In this document: in pieces, positions 1 through 9,117 of the stretch
Layout: every line of letters starts with the position of its first letter
Numbering within the stretch: position 1 is the first letter of the stretch
DNA from: Pseudomonadota bacterium
GTDB taxonomy: Bacteria > Pseudomonadota > Gammaproteobacteria > Burkholderiales > Casimicrobiaceae
Direction of reading: 5' to 3'
Length of the DNA stretch: 21,838 nt
NCBI GenBank assembly: GCA_022709775.1
Contig: JAKLIE010000001.1
Location: forward strand, 1 to 21,838
Program-made: the position numbers and the translations under genes
Notes under the pieces: generated by a model
Databases searched by the model: none
The model's input: only the letters and a program-made list of their open reading frames with translations
Told to the model about the DNA's origin: nothing

Positions 1-184
1 GCGCGCCGATCCCCGGGCAAACGTCGCCCGGGGCCCCTCGTCGCGCACGCGACCCCGCGGCCTCACCGACCTCCCCGAAACCTGCGTGACGTCGGCGTGT
101 CGGCCGCCCGCGGGGATCGCAATCCTGCGCGCCGATCCCCGGGCAAACGTCGCCCGGGGCCCCTCGTCGCGCACGCGACCCCGC
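1..184. repeat. 58-bp direct repeat, two copies, each with a hairpin
   Basis: Bases 1-58 and 127-184 are identical over 58 bp, giving a period of 126 bp. The copies diverge at the last base of the second one, where the nnrS stop codon begins. Each copy carries a perfect 8-bp stem, CCCCGGGC/GCCCGGGG, with a 7-base loop. The 68 bases between copies (59-126) hold no convincing gene. A further dyad (112-119 with 133-140) spans the junction into copy 2. The first copy starts at base 1 of the window, so more copies may lie to the left. The position directly after nnrS suggests a duplicated transcription-termination or REP-like element. Confidence 0.8.
137..159 (-). terminator. hairpin downstream of nnrS
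   Basis: A perfect 8-bp G+C stem (137-144 with 152-159) and a 7-base loop lie 25 bases after the nnrS stop on the minus strand. No U-run follows, so it could be a weak or factor-assisted terminator or an mRNA-stabilising hairpin. The same hairpin recurs at 11-33. Confidence 0.45.
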
Positions 185-1386
185 TACCCCGGCCTTCCGT
201 CTCCGCGCGGCCGCCAGTAGAGCGGCGCGTACTTGACCGCCCAGGGGACGAAGCTCGCGGCGAAGAGCACGCCGGCCAGCGCAAGCGCGCCCGGGGTGGG
301 AACGAGCTCGGCCGCCACGCGCGCGACCGCCGCGACCTGCAGCAGCAGGAAGAGGCGCCATGTGGCCGTGTCGGCCTGCAGCGTGCGCCCGGTGTGGCCG
401 CAGGTGACGCGCGTGACCATCGCCATCAGCAGCGACGACGCGAAGCCGATCGTGAGCGCGTGCATCGGCGCGAGCCCCAGTCCGTTCGCGCCGAAGCGCT
501 CGGCCAGCGACGAGATCGCATGGAGCGCGAAACCGGCGCCGAACCAGACGAAGCCCAGGTGCAGCATCGCGAGCAGCCGGTTCGCGAGGCTCTGCACGAT
601 GCCCCAGCGCACGGTCACCGCGATCATCAGCACCGCGAACGGCAGGTCGACGACGAAGCTCCATGCGGAGAGCCCCGCGGCCTCGGCGAGCCCGTGCGCG
701 ACCGGCGCCGCGACCATCGCGGCGAGAAGCCACCACGGCCGGAACGCGGTCACGAACGGCACGACGTTCGCCGTGAAGAACGGAATCATGCGATGGCAGA
801 CGATCACGAACACCGGGAGCAGGAACATCCAGACGCCCAGCAGCCGGACGATCGAATGCGCGGCCGGCCCCGCGATCGCGAACGCGGTCACGCCCGCGCA
901 GCCGCAGGCGAGCGCGATCGCGACCAGCGTCGCGTGCACCTTGTCGACGACCGGGCTCGCGCGGATCAGCGCGACGAATCGCAGGAGCAGCGCCGCCCAG
1001 GCGAGCGCGTAGACGCCCGCGGCGACCTGCGTCGCCCACGCCGGCGCAGCCTGCAGCGGAAGCATCGAGAGCACCGCCGCCGCCGCCGCGATGCCGGCGG
1101 GCCGCCACGCGGCGGCCGGCGGCGGCTCGACGCCGAGCCAGCGCGGCCCCGCGGTGAACAGGAATCCGAACATGAAGAACGGCGCGAAGCCGTAGACCAT
1201 CAGGAACGCGTGCAGCGACGTGGGCGCGACCGCCGCCGGCGGCCCGGCGTAGCCCATGCGCGCGGCGAGCGTCCACGCCCACCACAGCGCGGCCAGCGCG
1301 AGCGACGTGACGCCGGACAGGAAGAAGAACCGGTGCGGGATCGCGGCGAGGAGCGCGAACGGGCGATCTTCGGAGGCGGGGGTCAT
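184..1386 (-). CDS. nnrS: NnrS family haem/copper membrane protein
   Basis: 400 residues, about the usual NnrS length, and almost wholly hydrophobic, with roughly 12 predicted membrane segments. Family hallmarks are the early PHRFFFLSG stretch (near residue 17), the HRMIPFFTANVVP motif in the middle, and the H-x-LTIGF...VTRVTCGHTGR motif near the C-terminus; conserved histidines are likely haem/metal ligands. NnrS proteins sit in the inner membrane and are linked to nitric oxide stress and denitrification, often under Nnr/Dnr/NsrR control; their biochemical activity is not settled. The ATG at 1386 was chosen because the family begins just before the PHRFFFL block. It lies 38 bases after the nitronate monooxygenase gene, on the same strand, so the two are probably one operon. 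Confidence 0.93.
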   Translation of the reverse strand: MTPASEDRPFALLAAIPHRFFFLSGVTSLALAALWWAWTLAARMGYAGPPAAVAPTSLHAFLMVYGFAPFFMFGFLFTAGPRWLGVEPPPAAAWRPAGIAAAAAVLSMLPLQAAPAWATQVAAGVYALAWAALLLRFVALIRASPVVDKVHATLVAIALACGCAGVTAFAIAGPAAHSIVRLLGVWMFLLPVFVIVCHRMIPFFTANVVPFVTAFRPWWLLAAMVAAPVAHGLAEAAGLSAWSFVVDLPFAVLMIAVTVRWGIVQSLANRLLAMLHLGFVWFGAGFALHAISSLAERFGANGLGLAPMHALTIGFASSLLMAMVTRVTCGHTGRTLQADTATWRLFLLLQVAAVARVAAELVPTPGALALAGVLFAASFVPWAVKYAPLYWRPRGDGRPG

Positions 1387-1424
1387 CGGTAGTCCGGGAA
1401 CGGTGCGCCGCAACGTCGCGCTCC

Positions 1425-2636
1425 TCAGGCGGGACGCGGCACGGGGCGCGCCCCGGTAAGCAGGTAGTCTATCAACTCGCGCACCGTGCGGATCTCGCGG
1501 CCGAAGGGCAGCGCGGCCGCGCCGCGGAAGAACAGGCCTTTCGCGACGTCGCCCTTCAGCGCGGCCGCGAGCTGCGTGTCGATGCAGAACTGGCCGATCT
1601 TCGCGATGCCGTCGCGCAGCCCGCACTGGATCAGGCAGTCGAACTTGAGCGCGCAGCGCGGCTTCCTGTGCGCGGCGGCCGCGAGCTTCGGCAGGAACGC
1701 GAGATAGCGCTCGAGCCAGGCCGTGCGCACCGCGCGCGCGGGCAGGCCGGCGACGCTCACGAACTCGACGATGTCCCCGGGACCGGCACCCGCGAGCACG
1801 TCCTTGAAGGCCGCATCGGCGTCGCACTCCCGGGTGACCGCGAACGCCGTTCCGAGCTGCACGGCCGCGGCCCCCATCGCGATCAGCTCGCGCACGCGTT
1901 CGTGCGAGTTGATGCCTCCGGCGGGAACGAGCGGGATCGCGCGCTCGTCGATGCCCTCGGCCCGGAAGAACGCGAGCGTCTCCGGGATCACGCGCTCGAA
2001 GTCGAAGCGCGGATCGGCGAGATCGTCGATGCGCGCGGCGCCGAGGTGGCCGCCGGCGTGGCGCGGATGCTCGATCACGATCGCGTCGGGCAGACGGCCC
2101 TTCCGCATCCACTTTCGCACGACGAGCGCGATGCCGCGCGCATCGGACAGGATCGGGATCAGCGCAACGTCCGGCCACGCCGCAGCGAGCTCCGGCAGGT
2201 CGAGCGGCAGGCCGGCGCCCACGACGACCGCGTCGGCGCCGCTTTCGCACGCGCGACGGACGTAGGCCGGATACTCGGAGACCGCGCGCATCACGTTCAC
2301 GGCGATCGCGCCGCGGCCCTGCGCGATCGCCTTCGCCGCGCGGATCTCGCGGTCGAGCGCCTCGAGGTTCGCAGCGTCGACGACCGTCTTCGAACCGTTT
2401 CGGCTAGCACCCATGAGGTCGGCGTGGTGACGACGCAGGTCGACCGACGCGATCGTGCCCATCGCGCCCTGCGCGGCGACGCTTCCCGCGAGCCGGTGCG
2501 CCGAGACGCCGACCCCCATGCCGCCCTGCACGACCGGCCAGAGCCGGCGGCCCTTCAGCGCAAAGGCCGGGAGGTCGGTGGCGAACGACGGCAGGCCGGC
2601 GGAATCGCTCGCCCGGGAACAGACGGATGGCGGCAT
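1425..2636 (-). CDS. nitronate monooxygenase (2-nitropropane dioxygenase family)
   Basis: 403 residues with a TIM-barrel FMN enzyme pattern. The N-terminal strand PVVQGGMGVGVSAHRLA (near 34-50) forms part of the flavin site, HPRHAGGHLG (190-199) holds the probable catalytic histidine, and PAGGINSHERV followed by MGAAAVQLGTAF is the phosphate-binding end of the barrel. Family members oxidise nitronates to carbonyls and nitrite; FabK-type enoyl reductases share the fold, so the exact substrate is not proven. About 25 unconserved residues precede the core and no clear ribosome site precedes the ATG, so the start is the only ATG available rather than a certain one. It is the first gene of a probable operon with nnrS and is preceded by an FNR-like box. 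Confidence 0.88.
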   Translation of the reverse strand: MPPSVCSRASDSAGLPSFATDLPAFALKGRRLWPVVQGGMGVGVSAHRLAGSVAAQGAMGTIASVDLRRHHADLMGASRNGSKTVVDAANLEALDREIRAAKAIAQGRGAIAVNVMRAVSEYPAYVRRACESGADAVVVGAGLPLDLPELAAAWPDVALIPILSDARGIALVVRKWMRKGRLPDAIVIEHPRHAGGHLGAARIDDLADPRFDFERVIPETLAFFRAEGIDERAIPLVPAGGINSHERVRELIAMGAAAVQLGTAFAVTRECDADAAFKDVLAGAGPGDIVEFVSVAGLPARAVRTAWLERYLAFLPKLAAAAHRKPRCALKFDCLIQCGLRDGIAKIGQFCIDTQLAAALKGDVAKGLFFRGAAALPFGREIRTVRELIDYLLTGARPVPRPA

Positions 2637-2642
2637 CGCCGG

Positions 2643-2684
2643 ATGCTATCGGCGCGGGGTCCGGCGGGCGTTGATGCGGGTCAA
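2643..2684 (-). promoter_or_regulatory. FNR/Dnr-like box and -10 for the nitronate monooxygenase-nnrS operon
   Basis: TTGAT-GCGG-GTCAA at 2671-2684 matches the FNR/Anr/Dnr consensus TTGAT-N4-ATCAA at 9 of 10 positions. On the minus strand a -10-like TAGCAT lies at 2643-2648. A start about 7 bases beyond that would be near 2636, which puts the box centre at about -41.5, the standard class II activator position. This would make the message leaderless or nearly so. The promoter is inferred; the box is seen directly. Confidence 0.6.
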
Positions 2685-2716
2685 GCGGTCCACCGCCGGC
2701 TCGGACGGCACGTGCG

Positions 2717-2725
2717 TGCTAGACT
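2717..2725 (+). promoter_or_regulatory. argF: candidate extended -10 for argF
   Basis: TGCTAGACT gives an extended -10 (TG-N-TAGACT), with the hexamer at 2720-2725. No good -35 is visible at 16-18 bases. It would leave a leader of roughly 55 bases before the argF ATG. A similar TGCTAG pattern precedes yajQ. Confidence 0.4.
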
Positions 2726-2788
2726 TTTCGTCCGGTTGCATCTTGCCCGCGCGCCGCCGGGTGCCGACGCCACCTGCACCGCCCGCCG

Positions 2789-3718
2789 ATGCCCCCAGTC
2801 CCGACCCGGCATTTCCTGCAGTTCTCGGACTTCTCGGCCGAGGAGTTCGGCCACCTGTTCGAGCGCACGCGCTGGATCAAGGACCGCTTCAAGCGCTACG
2901 AGATCTACCAGCCGCTGCGCGACCGCACGCTGGCGATGGTGTTCGAGAAGGCGAGCACGCGCACGCGCGTGTCGTTCGAGGCCGGCATGAACCAGCTGGG
3001 CGGCATCGCGATCAACCTCAACCGGCACGACACGCAGCTCTCGCGGGGCGAGCCGATCGAGGACGTCGCGCGCGTGATCAGCCGGATGGTCGACGTCGTG
3101 ATGATCCGCACGTTCGGCCAGGACATCATCGAGCGCTTCGCGGCGCACTCCCGCGTCCCGGTGATCAACGGGCTCACGAACGAGCACCACCCCTGCCAGA
3201 TCCTGGCCGACGTCTACACGTTCATCGAGCACCGCGGGGCGATCCGCGGCCGCACGGTGGCGTGGATCGGCGACGCCAACAACATGCTCACGAGCTGGCT
3301 GCAGGCCGCCGCCGTGCTCGACTTCCGCCTCCACGTGAGTTCGCCGGTCGGCTACGAGGTCGACCGAAGCGCCCTGCCCGCGGCGATCGCGAGCCGCTGC
3401 GAGAGCTTCGCCGACCCGATGGACGCGTGCCGCGGGGCCGACCTCGTGACCACCGACGTGTGGACCAGCATGGGCTTCGAGGCCGAGAACGACGCGCGCC
3501 GGCGCGCGTTCGCCGACTGGCAGGTCGACACGGCGATGATGCGCGTCGCCAGACCGGACGCGGTGTTCATGCACTGCCTGCCCGCGCACCGCGGCGAGGA
3601 AGTCGCCGCCGACGTGATCGACGGGCCGCAGAGCGTCGTCTGGGACGAGGCCGAGAACCGCCTCCATGCCCAGAAGGCGCTGCTCGAGTTCCTGGTGTGC
3701 GGAAAGGTGGTGCCCTGA
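2789..3718 (+). CDS. argF: ornithine carbamoyltransferase
   Basis: 309 residues, the normal length. The carbamoyl-phosphate loop STRTR is at 56-60, HPCQ at 134-137, the SMG ornithine loop at 227-229, and the catalytic HCLPAHRGEE at 262-271. It condenses ornithine and carbamoyl phosphate to citrulline in arginine synthesis, in the cytoplasm, presumably as a trimer. The ATG sits just before the conserved RHFLQFSDF opening, and there is no obvious Shine-Dalgarno sequence in front of it. The next arginine enzyme, argG, is about 1.4 kb away on the opposite strand, with two unrelated genes between. That looks like an argF-argG pair later split and inverted. The stop overlaps the ATG of the next gene (TGATG). 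Confidence 0.97.
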   Translation: MPPVPTRHFLQFSDFSAEEFGHLFERTRWIKDRFKRYEIYQPLRDRTLAMVFEKASTRTRVSFEAGMNQLGGIAINLNRHDTQLSRGEPIEDVARVISRMVDVVMIRTFGQDIIERFAAHSRVPVINGLTNEHHPCQILADVYTFIEHRGAIRGRTVAWIGDANNMLTSWLQAAAVLDFRLHVSSPVGYEVDRSALPAAIASRCESFADPMDACRGADLVTTDVWTSMGFEAENDARRRAFADWQVDTAMMRVARPDAVFMHCLPAHRGEEVAADVIDGPQSVVWDEAENRLHAQKALLEFLVCGKVVP

Positions 3719-4086
3719 TGTACGACCACGTCGGACTCACGGTGTCGGACCTCGAACGCTCGCGCGCGTTCTACGCGGCCGCGCTGGCGCCGCTCGGCAT
3801 CACCGAGCTCGTCCGTCACGACAACTTCATCGGCTTCGGGCGCGAGCACCCGCAGTTCTGGATCGGCGCGGGCGCACCCGCGCAGCCGTCGCCGCGCACG
3901 CACGTCGCGTTCTCCGCCGTCACGCGGCTCGAGGTGGACGCGTTCTGGCACGCCGGCGTCGCGAACGGCGGCAGCGACCACGGCGCGCCGGGCCTGCGCG
4001 CGCAATACCATCCCCATTACTACGGCGCGTTCGTCCTCGATCCGGACGGGCACAACGTCGAAGCCGTCTGCCACCGCCCGGTCTGA
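3718..4086 (+). CDS. VOC (glyoxalase/bleomycin-resistance fold) protein
   Basis: 122 residues forming one vicinal-oxygen-chelate unit: it opens MYDHVGLTVSDLERSRAFY, with the first metal-ligand histidine at 4, and closes FVLDPDGHNVEAVCH, where the glutamate is the expected distal ligand. Such small VOC proteins dimerise to build two metal sites; substrates range from glutathione adducts to antibiotics and cannot be read from sequence. The ATG shares one base with the argF stop (TGATG), which implies translational coupling to argF. Nothing ties it to arginine synthesis, so it may simply ride on the argF transcript. Confidence 0.88.
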   Translation: MYDHVGLTVSDLERSRAFYAAALAPLGITELVRHDNFIGFGREHPQFWIGAGAPAQPSPRTHVAFSAVTRLEVDAFWHAGVANGGSDHGAPGLRAQYHPHYYGAFVLDPDGHNVEAVCHRPV

Positions 4087-4123
4087 TCGGGCACGCATCG
4101 CACCGCCCCGGAGATTCGCCGAC

Positions 4124-5089
4124 ATGCCGAGATTCCGCCTCGCCGCCGCCGCGGCGCTTTCCGCCATCCTCTTCGCCGCCGGCGCGTCCGCACAGTCCTG
4201 GCCCGACAAGCCGGTGAGGATCCTCGTGCCCGCCCCCGCGGGCAGCTCGCTCGACGTCCTCGCGCGCGCGATCGGCGACAAGCTCAGGGACAAGTTCGGC
4301 CAGCCGGTCGTCGTCGAGAACAAGCCTGCCGCGGGCGGGACCGTCGCGACGGCCGAGGTCGTTCGCGCGGCCCCGGACGGCAGCGTGATGCTGCTAGGGT
4401 TCAACGGTCCGCTCGCCACCGGACCGCTGATCCAGAAGGTGCCCTACGACGTGCAGAAGGACCTCGCGCCGGTCATCATCACGTCGAGCCAGCCCAACGT
4501 GCTGGCGATCAACGCGTCGCTGCCCGTGAAGTCGGTGCCGGAGCTGGTCGCGTGGGCGAAGGCCAACCCCGGAAAGCTGAACTACGCGTCGGTGGGCAAC
4601 GGCAGCTCGTCGCACCTCAATGCCGAGCTGCTCAAGTCGATGGCGGGCATCGACGCGGTGCACGTCCCGTTCAACGGCTCGCCTCCGGCGGTGCTCTCGA
4701 CCGTGCAGGGGGAGACGCAGATGATCTTCGCGGTGATGCAGCCGCTCCAGGCGCAGGTCCAGGCCGGAAAGCTCCGCGCGATCGCGGTGACGACGCCCAA
4801 GCGCTTCCCGCTCCTGCCCGAGCTGCCGGCGATCGCCGAGACCTACCCCGGCTTCGAGGCGCTCGCATGGAACGGGCTCGTCGTCCCGGTGGCGACGCCG
4901 GTCGCCGTCGTGCAGAAGATCAACGCCGAAGTCGGCGCGATCCTGAAGCTGCCCGAGATCGTGCAGAAGATGAACGGCTTCGGCTTCGACCTCGTCGGCG
5001 GCACGCCCGCCGACTTCGCCGCGCTCATCAGGAGCGAGGCCGAGCGCTGGACGCCCGTGGTGAAGACGCTCGGAATCAAGGTCGACTGA
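4124..5089 (+). CDS. Bug-family tripartite tricarboxylate transporter receptor (periplasmic)
   Basis: 321 residues. Residues 1-23 form a signal peptide (a hydrophobic Ala-rich core ending ASA before QSWPDKPVR). The start of the mature protein, WPDKPVRILVPAPAG, is the Bug/TctC signature, and further family blocks are GKLNYASVGNGSSSHL and HVPFNGSPPAV. These receptors capture carboxylates or other small ligands in the periplasm. Betaproteobacteria carry very many of them, most as orphans without a transporter beside them, as here. A GGAG at 4110-4113 is a possible ribosome site. It follows the VOC gene by 37 bases and may share its transcript. The ligand cannot be predicted. Confidence 0.93.
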   Translation: MPRFRLAAAAALSAILFAAGASAQSWPDKPVRILVPAPAGSSLDVLARAIGDKLRDKFGQPVVVENKPAAGGTVATAEVVRAAPDGSVMLLGFNGPLATGPLIQKVPYDVQKDLAPVIITSSQPNVLAINASLPVKSVPELVAWAKANPGKLNYASVGNGSSSHLNAELLKSMAGIDAVHVPFNGSPPAVLSTVQGETQMIFAVMQPLQAQVQAGKLRAIAVTTPKRFPLLPELPAIAETYPGFEALAWNGLVVPVATPVAVVQKINAEVGAILKLPEIVQKMNGFGFDLVGGTPADFAALIRSEAERWTPVVKTLGIKVD

Positions 5090-5092
5090 GGT

Positions 5093-5114
5093 CGCGGGGG
5101 CGGAGGTCCCCGCG
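5093..5114. terminator. bidirectional hairpin between convergent genes
   Basis: A perfect 7-bp stem CGCGGGG/CCCCGCG (5093-5099 with 5108-5114) with an 8-base loop sits between the convergent Bug receptor and argG stops. It lacks T-runs, but its position suits shared termination. Confidence 0.55.
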
Positions 5115-5129
5115 GCTTGCGCCGACGCG

Positions 5130-6975
<1,846 letters not shown>

Positions 6976-7070
6976 CCCCTCGCGCCCGCGAACGCATTCC
7001 GGGGCGAACGACGACGGCGCCCTCGACGCGCCCGGCGGCGACGTCACCTGCCGCGACGTGGACAGCGCGC

Positions 7071-7096
7071 GGCCGGACGCGAGGGGAGGTCCGGCC
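7071..7096. terminator. hairpin between convergent CDGSH and AAA+ genes
   Basis: A perfect 8-bp stem GGCCGGAC/GTCCGGCC (7071-7078 with 7089-7096) with a 10-base loop lies 12 bases past the AAA+ stop on the minus strand. It can also serve the CDGSH gene from the other side. The remaining sequence between 6976 and 7070 shows no gene. Confidence 0.55.
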
Positions 7097-7107
7097 CGGG
7101 CAGAGCG

Positions 7108-8067
7108 TCAGAAGCCGACGCGCGCGCGGCGTCCGCAGAGTTTCTTCGCGTCGATGTCCTCGGGCACGAGGTGGTCGCGCCCCGCGAGCCTCGCCGTGCC
7201 GAACGCGTCGAGCAGGAGCTTCTTCATGTCGCGCGGAGGTATCGCCGCGAGGCGCTCGATCACGCCCTCGGCCGGCTCGGACGGGAACGGCCACCGGTGC
7301 GCGTCCAGGATCTCGCGGTAGACGGCGAGCGCGATCCGGTGCGAGCCCTCGGCGTCGGGCCGCTCGATCGCGTAGACGTTCATCCGGTTGAGGATCGGGT
7401 CGGGGATCGCGCTCTCGTCGTTCGCGGTCGCGATCCACAGGATGTGCGAGGCGTCCATGTCGACGTCGATGAACTCGTCCTTGAAGTGCGATGCGGTCTC
7501 GCGCTCGAGCAGCGCGTAGAGCGCGCCCATCGGGTCGTAGCGATGGTCGCCGCCCGCCTTGTCGATCTCGTCGAGCACGATCACCGGGTTCGCGTACTCG
7601 CCCTCGACCAGCGTCTGCGCCACGCGGCCGGGCCGCGCGTGGTTCCACTGCGACGACGCACCGGTCAGCACCCATCCCGCCGTGAGCGAGTTCATCGAGA
7701 CGAACTCGTAGCCGGTGCCGAGCGCCTGCGCGAGACGCTTCGCGAAATGCGTCTTGCCGAGTCCCGGCTCGCCCAGCAGCAGCATCGGCAGGAACTGGAC
7801 CGCCTCGTTGCCCGAGATCGCGAGCGCGAGCGACTTCCTCAGGTCGTCGATCACATAGGCGAAGTTGGGCGACGCCTCGGCGAGGTCGTCGACGGCGGCC
7901 GTCGTCGATGGCTTGATGATGTAGCGCGAGCCGCCCAGCTCGCGCATGCGCTCGTACCAGCTCTTGAGGCCGTCGTTCCGCTTCGCCGCGCCGTCCTCGG
8001 ATGCGCGCTCGACCTCGGCGACCGAGTAGATCGGCTGCAGGTCGGCGATCGGGATCACGGCTTCCAT
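7108..8067 (-). CDS. stand-alone Lon-like AAA+ ATPase
   Basis: 319 residues. Walker A GEPGLGKT is at 99-106, Walker B VIVLDEID at 162-169, sensor 1 ATAND at 213-217, an arginine-finger candidate R228 (LNRM), and a sensor-2-like PPRDMKK near 277-283. The stretch from [11 protein letters not shown] through [22 protein letters not shown] to IP-PILNRM closely follows the ATPase core of Lon protease, yet no N-terminal Lon domain and no Ser/Lys protease domain are present. It may be a remodelling ATPase that acts on a partner, but no substrate or partner gene is adjacent. The start is well supported: AGGAGG lies about seven bases before the ATG, and a sigma-54-like promoter lies just upstream. Confidence 0.85.
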   Translation of the reverse strand: MEAVIPIADLQPIYSVAEVERASEDGAAKRNDGLKSWYERMRELGGSRYIIKPSTTAAVDDLAEASPNFAYVIDDLRKSLALAISGNEAVQFLPMLLLGEPGLGKTHFAKRLAQALGTGYEFVSMNSLTAGWVLTGASSQWNHARPGRVAQTLVEGEYANPVIVLDEIDKAGGDHRYDPMGALYALLERETASHFKDEFIDVDMDASHILWIATANDESAIPDPILNRMNVYAIERPDAEGSHRIALAVYREILDAHRWPFPSEPAEGVIERLAAIPPRDMKKLLLDAFGTARLAGRDHLVPEDIDAKKLCGRRARVGF

Positions 8068-8093
8068 CGGGGGCCTCCTCTCGCGTCGGACGA

Positions 8094-8109
8094 CGCACAT
8101 AGCGTGCCA
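8094..8109 (-). promoter_or_regulatory. candidate sigma-54 (-24/-12) promoter for the AAA+ ATPase gene
   Basis: On the minus strand TGGCACG-CTAT-GTGCG matches the sigma-54 consensus TGGCACR-N4-TTGCW in the whole -24 element, and keeps the GC of the -12 element at the correct GG-to-GC distance. The first and last bases of the -12 element differ. The predicted start near 8083 would leave a short leader containing the AGGAGG ribosome site. No enhancer site was identified. Confidence 0.45.
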
Positions 8110-8256
8110 AGCCCGACCTCGCACCGCAAGCGTGGCGGCGGATTCGGGCCGTTCCCGGAGTGCCCGTGTCGCACGCGGCACACACGAGCCGGAGGTTGCC
8201 CGTGTCCCCCGGCGGGGGGCGCTCCGGCACCGTTCCGGGGCGCGGCGCGCACCGGT

Positions 8257-8286
8257 TTGCAGCCTGCACGGCGGCCGTGCTAGCTT
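8257..8286 (+). promoter_or_regulatory. yajQ: candidate sigma-70 promoter for yajQ
   Basis: TTGCAG (8257-8262), an 18-base spacer and TAGCTT (8281-8286) with an upstream TG extension give a moderate promoter about 25 bases before the yajQ ATG. Each hexamer matches consensus at only three positions, so the extended -10 carries most of the weight. Confidence 0.4.
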
Positions 8287-8311
8287 CGACGGTCGCACGA
8301 GGAGAACCGCC

Positions 8312-8797
8312 ATGCCCAGCTTCGACGTCGTCTCGGAAGTGAACCAGGTCGAGGTCCGCAACGCTGTCGACCAGGCCAACAAGGAAGTGTCGACCCGCTT
8401 CGACTTCAAGGGCTCGGACGCCCGGATCGAGCTCGCCGACAAGACGCTCACGATCCATGCCGACGACGAATTCAAGCTCAAGCAGGTCACCGACATCCTG
8501 ACCGCCAAGTTCGCCAAGCGGGGCGTCGACACGCGCTGCCTCAAGTCCGCGGACCCGGAGAAAGTGTCGGGCAACAAGGTCAAGCAGGTCGTGACGGTGC
8601 GCACCGGCGTCGAGCAGGAGCTCGCGAAGAAGATCGTGCGGCTCCTCAAGGACAGCAAGATCAAGGTGCAGGGGTCGATCCAGGGCGATGCGGTGCGCGT
8701 CAGCGGCACGAAGAAGGACGACCTGCAGGACGCGATCGCGCTCGTGCGGAAGTCGATCACCGACTTTCCGCTGCAGTACCAGAACTTCCGCGACTGA
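8312..8797 (+). CDS. yajQ: YajQ family nucleotide-binding protein
   Basis: 161 residues, the usual length. The opening [21 protein letters not shown] and the ending [10 protein letters not shown] are near-invariant family ends. Between them lie two ferredoxin-like alpha/beta halves, with [11 protein letters not shown] and [22 protein letters not shown] as conserved blocks. YajQ proteins are small cytoplasmic proteins that bind cyclic di-GMP in some proteobacteria (in Xanthomonas acting with a transcription factor) and other nucleotides elsewhere; the role here is unproven. An AGGAG about eight bases before the ATG supports the start. A palindrome-rich tandem repeat begins eight bases after the stop. 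Confidence 0.95.
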   Translation: MPSFDVVSEVNQVEVRNAVDQANKEVSTRFDFKGSDARIELADKTLTIHADDEFKLKQVTDILTAKFAKRGVDTRCLKSADPEKVSGNKVKQVVTVRTGVEQELAKKIVRLLKDSKIKVQGSIQGDAVRVSGTKKDDLQDAIALVRKSITDFPLQYQNFRD

Positions 8798-8804
8798 ATG
8801 GGGT

Positions 8805-9066
8805 CCCCCCGATGCGCGCTGTGCGCGCCTCCCCCCAGGGGGCACGGCGACCTCGGGGCGGCGGGGGGACGTCCCCCCGAAGCGCGCTTCGCGCGCCGCC
8901 CCCCAGGGGGCACGGCGACCTCGGGGCGGCGGGGGGACGTCCCCCCGAAGCGCGCTTCGCGCGCCGCCCCCCAGGGGGCACGGCGACCTCGGGGCGGCGG
9001 GGGGACGTCCCCCCGAAGCGCGCTTCGCGCGCCGCCCCCCAGGGGGCACGGCGACCTCGGGGCGGC
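8805..9066. repeat. 68-bp tandem repeat, about 3.9 copies, palindrome-rich
   Basis: Units begin at 8805, 8873, 8941 and 9009. Units 2 and 3 are identical over all 68 bp, unit 4 is identical until it stops at 9066, and unit 1 differs only in its first 30 or so bases. Every junction carries the perfect 16-bp palindrome GGGGGGACGTCCCCCC followed by GAAGCGCGCTTC, and each unit also has a CCCCC/GGGGG hairpin (CCCCCCAGGGGG). A period of 68 is not a multiple of three, so the open frames across it are artefacts. The near-identity suggests recent expansion or gene conversion. The copy number may be wrong in a short-read assembly. It occupies the whole yajQ to 9118 spacer apart from its last 51 bases. 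Confidence 0.95.
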
Positions 9067-9117
9067 CCTTCGGTCGCCGGCGGTCGCCGGCGTGCGTAAT
9101 GGCATGACACGCGCCGG

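Noticed and set aside
4124..5089. Bug receptor as the sulfolactate uptake component
   Set aside because: It is about 9 kb from the sulfolactate operon, lacks the transporter membrane subunits, and orphan Bug genes are common in these bacteria.
8805..9066. CRISPR-like regular array
   Set aside because: The 68-bp period is continuous with no variable spacers, and the whole unit is conserved; no cas genes are present.
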